A DNA stretch of 11,667 nucleotides from assembly GCF_000330505.1 (NCBI RefSeq), contig NW_004440273.1, forward strand, positions 1,372 to 13,038. The letters are read 5' to 3'. The notes below the pieces were generated by a model. It had not been told where the DNA came from, did no database searches, and saw nothing but the letters and a program-made list of their open reading frames with translations. Each line of letters opens with the position of its first letter. Positions within the stretch are counted from its first letter, which is position 1. The DNA is from Entamoeba invadens IP1 (Eukaryota > Evosea > Mastigamoebida > Endamoebidae). A program made the translations under genes and the position numbers. Shown here piece by piece: positions 7,922-11,667 of this stretch.

Positions 7922-9250
7922 ATGCTCGGGCAACAAACTAGCCAGAAAAAAACAAAAAATGGCAATTATAGAGAATTGCCTGTTGTAGATAATTATGTAT
8001 TTAATTGGGATTATGGTGATATTTACAAGTGCAAAAGTAAAGGCTGTCCAGTCAAAATACAAATCACCGAACAGGAAAGCATCAACGGGAAAGTGTTATT
8101 TAAATCTTTTCGTTTCGTCAATACAACTTTAATTCAACATTACGACCAAAAACACATGGCACTTGAAAAATACGAAAAGAAAATTTTGTTAAAAACAAAC
8201 GTTGAAGAAAAAGCAATATTAATGTTATCAACAAACACGATTGTCGACTTATTACCAGATATGGTCACTGCTAATTCAAGAAAAAGTACCATTACAAGAC
8301 AAACAAATAGAATAAAGAAAACTGTGATTGATAGAGAGTTGGACAATATATTACATCAAGAAGACAAATATTTGTATAGACAAACCGAAGAATTTGTCAT
8401 TTTTGCTAGTCGTTTGAAAATGGAATTGTTGAAAAATAGAAAAATATACTGTTTGTGCATGGACGGAACGTTTGCTTTTTGTCCAGAAGAGTTTAGTCAA
8501 TTATACACAATACACTGTTTACTCCCAAATGGTCAGTGTTTTCCTTTGTACTATTGTTTAACAAAACGAAGAAGAATGGAAGACTATATCAACTTGTTTG
8601 CCGTATTACAAGAAACACACCATGGTATTTTCGGCAAGTTGTTGTTTACAAATGAAACATCAACAATGAGTGACTTTGAAAATGCGGTTTTAAATGTATT
8701 AGAGTCGTTTAATTGTGATGTCCATTGTTGCATGTTTCACTTTTGCCAATGTGTTTGGCGCAAAATTGTAAATTTTGGGCTTGCACCGTTTTATATCGAA
8801 GGAACCAATGAGAAGTTGGTAATGAAATGGTTGATGATAATACCATTTTTTAAAGAAAATGATATCAGACCACTTTTTGCAAAATTTAAAAGTGTAATTT
8901 ATAATAACATTTTTAAATTTCAAGAAAATGTTTTTGCGTTGTTAATAAAACTTTATGAGTACTTTGAACGAGTGTGGATTAATGGAAATTTCCCAATATG
9001 TTATTGGAGTCAGTATAATAGAGATGTAAGAACGGATAATAGAAGCGAATCATTTCACTCTTCTTTAATAAAGAAGTTAAACACTCCAAAACCTTCACTT
9101 GAAAAGTTGTTGTTAGTTCTTGCTAAACACGAAAATTCCGTTATTGTTCAAATTAAACAAATGATAGAAGGAAAAAAACATGAAACTAAAAGCATCTTTG
9201 TCCAAAAAAAACAAGCAAATCAGACAATTGACCGAAAGTTTTTACAATGA
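7922..9250 (+). CDS. MULE transposase, main frame
   Basis: 442-residue protein starting at the first in-frame ATG after an in-frame stop, 30 bases inside the left inverted repeat. Residues about 14-80 form a FLYWCH-type zinc finger for DNA binding (C37, C42, H73, H78; YKCKSKGC and IQHYDQKH). Residues about 170-385 are the MULE transposase core with an RNase H-like DDE site: D181 in CMDGTF, D251 in STMSDFENAV and E376 in DNRSESFHSSL. The CCMFHFCQCVW segment (269-279) is the conserved C-x2-H motif between the second Asp and the Glu. It would act in the nucleus on the element ends. The frame stops with TGA shortly after an A8 run (9204-9211). The natural C-terminus appears to continue in the +1 frame, so this frame alone lacks the tail. 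All catalytic residues are present. Confidence 0.93.
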   Translation: MLGQQTSQKKTKNGNYRELPVVDNYVFNWDYGDIYKCKSKGCPVKIQITEQESINGKVLFKSFRFVNTTLIQHYDQKHMALEKYEKKILLKTNVEEKAILMLSTNTIVDLLPDMVTANSRKSTITRQTNRIKKTVIDRELDNILHQEDKYLYRQTEEFVIFASRLKMELLKNRKIYCLCMDGTFAFCPEEFSQLYTIHCLLPNGQCFPLYYCLTKRRRMEDYINLFAVLQETHHGIFGKLLFTNETSTMSDFENAVLNVLESFNCDVHCCMFHFCQCVWRKIVNFGLAPFYIEGTNEKLVMKWLMIIPFFKENDIRPLFAKFKSVIYNNIFKFQENVFALLIKLYEYFERVWINGNFPICYWSQYNRDVRTDNRSESFHSSLIKKLNTPKPSLEKLLLVLAKHENSVIVQIKQMIEGKKHETKSIFVQKKQANQTIDRKFLQ

Positions 9251-9698
9251 GAGTCTGACACTGTGTGAGTTCATTAATTCTTTGATTTGCATTGAATCGT
9301 TTTTATTACACGAGAACAACTTCGAAAACGTGGAATTGCACAACGAAGATGAAGCGGGTGCGTGGATTCCAAAGAAAAAAGAAGAATCTATTGATGTAAC
9401 GAAAAATGATTTGACTTTGGATTTGAACATGTATGGCATTTCTTATGTTGATCACGATGAAACTTATAAAGAATGTAATACAATACCTTTATCAAGTGAT
9501 GACTTTTCGATGGAAATCGAAACTCCAATGCAAATTGAAGAAGAAGTTGAGAATACAAGAAAAAATAACACCACACGTAAAAATACTATTATTGCTGTTA
9601 AGAAAACAATTACTAAAAAAAGAAAAACGATTCATGATATTCAAATTGAAAGAAAAAGATTGGCCAAAAAACGCAAAGAATTAAAACCAAAGAAATGA
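9203..9698 (+). CDS. Transposase C-terminal tail in the +1 frame
   Basis: The open frame starts inside the transposase (possible ATG at 9180) and runs to TGA at 9696-9698. From the A8 run it reads KKNKQIRQLTESFYNESLTL, which continues the helical end of the transposase much better than the main frame, which ends within 15 codons. The tail has an acidic middle (ENVELHNEDEAG, EIETPMQIEEE) and a strongly basic end (KKTITKKRK, KRLAKKRKELKPKK) that looks like a nuclear localisation or DNA-contact tail. Shifting +1 at the A run would give a protein of about 600 residues, a normal size for a MULE transposase. Whether this is a one-base insertion that disables the copy, a sequencing error, or a used frameshift cannot be decided from one copy. 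An independent protein starting at 9180 is less likely. Confidence 0.7.
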
Positions 9699-10008
9699 TA
9701 ATTTTAATAATAACATTTAATTGGGTTTATAATAAATTGAATTGAATTTTTATTATTACAAACAGTTAAAATAATTATACGAATTTATTACTAATTATTT
9801 ATCGTTTTTTTATTTGAAAATGAGTGAAATTTTATAAGTTCGTAATTTATTGCGATTTTTGGTTTAAGCATATTATGTAATTTGTTTAATAAGCAGTGTT
9901 TGGTTGATCTGAAAGTAACGTTTTTTCATTCAAATTCCTAAATAATAAAATTGTTTTAAGAACATCTTTAACTTAAAATTAGCTGAGTACGGTATTAAAA
10001 CTTGTATA
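9699..10008. other. Non-coding interior of the MULE
   Basis: About 310 AT-rich bases between the transposase tail and the right inverted repeat. No open frame or RNA is recognised; it would hold the 3' end of the transposase transcript. Confidence 0.6.
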
Positions 10009-10259
10009 ATCACAAGATGTTTATTTCTGTTGTATTTATTAAGTTAGTCACACCAAATGCATTTTTAATATGGTTTTAATGTTATATTTTATCGGGAAAT
10101 TGACCTAAAAACTACAAAATTGATATTGAATTAAGTTCTATTAATTGAATAATTATTTATAAAAATAGATTAAAAAAATTGTTGTTTTTAAAAGTGTTAA
10201 TTGTTGAATTCAAATGAACTTTTGTTGAATTGTTATTGTTGCCCACATTATTTTGTCCT
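10009..10259 (-). repeat. Right terminal inverted repeat of the MULE
   Basis: Exact reverse complement, as read by eye, of 7641-7891 and the same length. It ends in ATTATTTTGTCCT at 10259. The sequence after it (GTCGTCACC) does not repeat the bases before either candidate left boundary. Confidence 0.93.
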
Positions 10260-10411
10260 GTCGTCACCAATAAAGTTAAAACTTTCTTATTATTGATTAT
10301 ATCACACAAAATTGTGGAAACATATTTAAACAATTTTTCACTTAGTTGATACTTTTTTAGCAAACAGCATCGTTTGTATTGGTCAGACCGTGTTGGATTG
10401 TTGCGGGTTAC
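10260..10411 (-). pseudogene. Possible displaced 5' piece of the repeat-protein gene
   Basis: Minus-strand frame open from a TAA at 10412-10414 down to the transposon edge, about 50 codons. Its best part reads LLKKYQLSEKLFKYVSTIL and then CDIINNKKVLTLLV, an amphipathic helix-like stretch that looks coding. It points into the transposon in the same orientation as the repeat protein on the other side, so it may be the N-terminal exon sequence separated by insertion. A nearby ATG (MLFAKK) is one frame off, joined through an A6 run, hinting at a frameshift at the start. No homology was tested and the junction shows no target duplication, so the link is inference. Confidence 0.35.
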
Positions 10412-10715
10412 TTAAAATATTACGATGCAATCCCCTTGCATGCCACAATTTGTCTCAAAAAATAAGAAACGAATATGTTTTTCAAAACAAAGAGAATATA
10501 TACAACACAATTACATTTTCGAACAAGAAAAATTGTTTCAAAACCTTACAACACCAAAATGAAAGTACATATCTACAGGAACTCCAAAAGGTGTAAGTAA
10601 GACCATAAATAATTAATCAAAAGACATACCAAACTATGAACCTGTTCAGAAAGCAAGTTTAAAATATTAATAACATTCAAGAAACACAGAATGTTAATGT
10701 GACACATATAACATA
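10412..10715. other. Stretch with no supported gene
   Basis: About 300 AT-rich bases between the minus-strand fragment and the SecA-like relic. A plus-strand frame open over 10390-10596 has low-complexity Asn/Lys composition, no recognisable domain, and overlaps the minus-strand fragment at its start; it is not called. The 5' part of the SecA-like gene would be expected here but is unreadable. Confidence 0.5.
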
Positions 10716-11667
10716 AGAGAAACAACTGTGGATGATTTGGTTAGGTTTGATCGATGCAACGCAAAATATGCAGAATTAGTCATAATGATATAACACATCA
10801 CAGTCAATGGTGGAATAAATATTGCATTTTCTCCTCTTACAACTTCAGTCAGTGAAATTGCCAAGGTTTGTCGAGCTGTTTGTAGACACATTTATCTCTC
10901 AAACAAAATTGCATTAAAGAATGGATACCACATTGTCCCACGTCCTGTTCAAGTCTTATCTATTCTTCGTCTTGCCGATGAAATATTGAACCACAAAGGT
11001 GCAATTGGTGAGATCAAAACAGGTGAAGGAAAGTCATTTATCATTACAACACTGAGTATTGTTTTAGTGAAGTTTAAACGTCAAGTGGACATTGTCACAT
11101 CTAATTTGGAGTTGGCAAGAAGAGACCAAGATGAACAGAAAATGTACTTTGATATTTTTGGGATGAGCAGTGGAGTACTTTTCAACACAAAAGTGACAAG
11201 AAATTTATGATAAACAACACTTTTGTTGAAAATGAAGACAACAAAGATACACTCGAGTCATTTAATTTTCGAGCATTTGATTATAACATTGTATACTCGA
11301 CAAACTCCATTTTGAATTTGTACATTTGCTTTTATATGTCAAAGCAACACCTCTAAAACAACGTCCTTATGTTGTCATTGTTGATGAAGTTGACAATATG
11401 TAACTTGATGAGTTAATGTCTCCTGCAATTATCACAAAAGACATCAAACTGGCATTTTCAAGTGATGTACTCAAGATAGTGTTTATCTTGCGCAACTGTC
11501 CAGTTCCTGAAATAGTTAAAGTGTTTAAATATTATTTTCCAAGGTGTTGTAATTTCGATGATGATGAAGTTGATCTACTCAAACTTGCCGCAAAGACTGC
11601 TGAAATGAATATCAAGAACACATATTACATTATTGAAGATGGAGAAATAGTTGTAATTTACTCGAAC
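10716..11667 (+). pseudogene. SecA-like DEAD motor ATPase, decayed, runs off the window
   Basis: Frame 0 reads RETTVDDLVRFDRCNAKYAE, hits TAA (10791-10793), then continues VSEIAKVCRAVCRHIYLSNK, PRPVQVLSILRLADEIL and GAIGEIKTGEGKSFIITTLS (Walker A, 11019-11036). It goes on through VDIVTSNLELARRDQDEQ, the counterpart of SecA's VVTVNDYLARRD, to a TGA at 11208. The match then moves to frame 2 from about 11189 (ESFNFRAFDYNIVYSTNS; SecA has ITYGTNNEFGFDYL). From about 11323 it moves to frame 1 (LKQRPYVVIVDEVDNM, Walker B, 11380-11394), with TAA at 11401, then LDELMSPAIIT, equivalent to SecA's IDEARTPLIIS. Frame 1 is open from there to the window end. SecA is the bacterial and plastid preprotein-translocation motor; a protist relative may do something else. 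Two frameshifts and at least two stops within the matched region make this copy non-functional. Confidence 0.82.

Larger units (their letters stand above)
7612..10259 (+). mobile_element. Mutator-like DNA transposon (MULE), apparently full length
   Basis: A 2.6-kb element bounded by 251-bp inverted repeats (7641-7891 and 10009-10259) with a single MULE transposase between them. Long terminal inverted repeats together with a FLYWCH-finger transposase are hallmarks of the MULE superfamily, which moves by cut-and-paste. The left end carries an additional 30-bp copy of the terminus (7612-7641), which the right end lacks, so the true left boundary is either 7612 or about 7641. No 8-11 bp target duplication can be seen with either boundary. 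The inverted repeats read as identical, which suggests recent activity. Confidence 0.92.

Noticed and set aside
7603..10268. Target site duplication around the MULE (GGTGTCC on the left, TGTCGTCACC on the right)
   Set aside because: Only a four-base match (TGTC) is shared and it is not in the required position; below what chance allows.
10390..10596. 68-codon plus-strand open frame
   Set aside because: Asn/Lys-rich low complexity, no recognisable domain, overlaps a more coding-like minus-strand frame, and is not in the frame of the SecA-like relic.

Overview
The window looks like AT-rich nuclear DNA from an amoebozoan parasite of the genus Entamoeba, most likely a large, transposon-rich genome such as E. 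invadens. This species call is an inference. It rests on the combination seen here: intron-poor coding, an Entamoeba-type TLDc-domain tail, a myosin II heavy chain relic, a bifunctional AdhE-type alcohol dehydrogenase relic, an Asn/Cys-rich repeat protein, and a Mutator-like element (MULE) with a FLYWCH zinc finger. No bacterial gene organisation, RNA gene or CRISPR array is visible.

Layout. 1-302 (+) is the 3' end of a TLDc-domain gene that begins before the window. 303-1171 is non-coding and contains a small, more GC-rich, hairpin-forming island (about 429-640). 1172-1693 (-) is a broken fragment of the iron-containing alcohol dehydrogenase half of AdhE/ADH2. It abuts, on the opposite strand, a broken myosin II heavy chain (about 1697-4632, +) with about twelve in-frame stops, about eight frame changes and a perfect hairpin at 4293-4330. 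4633-5393 is AT-rich and holds at most a faint coiled-coil relic on the minus strand (4851-5020). 5394-7340 (-) is a long open frame for a Cys/Asn-rich, solenoid-like repeat protein of unknown function. Its frame continues upstream to about 7610 with one in-frame TGA.

From about 7612/7641 to 10259 lies a complete MULE DNA transposon. It has 251-bp terminal inverted repeats that read as identical, and a transposase with FLYWCH finger and DDE residues (7922-9250). The transposase C-terminal tail continues in the +1 frame after an A8 run (to 9698). Beyond the right end, a short minus-strand open frame (10260-10411) may be the displaced 5' piece of the repeat-protein gene, so the MULE probably split that gene. 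The last kilobase (about 10716 to the end, +) is a decayed gene for a SecA-like DEAD motor ATPase, with Walker A (TGEGKS) and Walker B (VDEVD) still readable.

The genes do not form a pathway. The window reads as a gene-decay zone: a recent transposon, one gene probably cut by it, and three older pseudogenes. Only the TLDc tail, the transposase core and perhaps the repeat protein look intact over their visible length.
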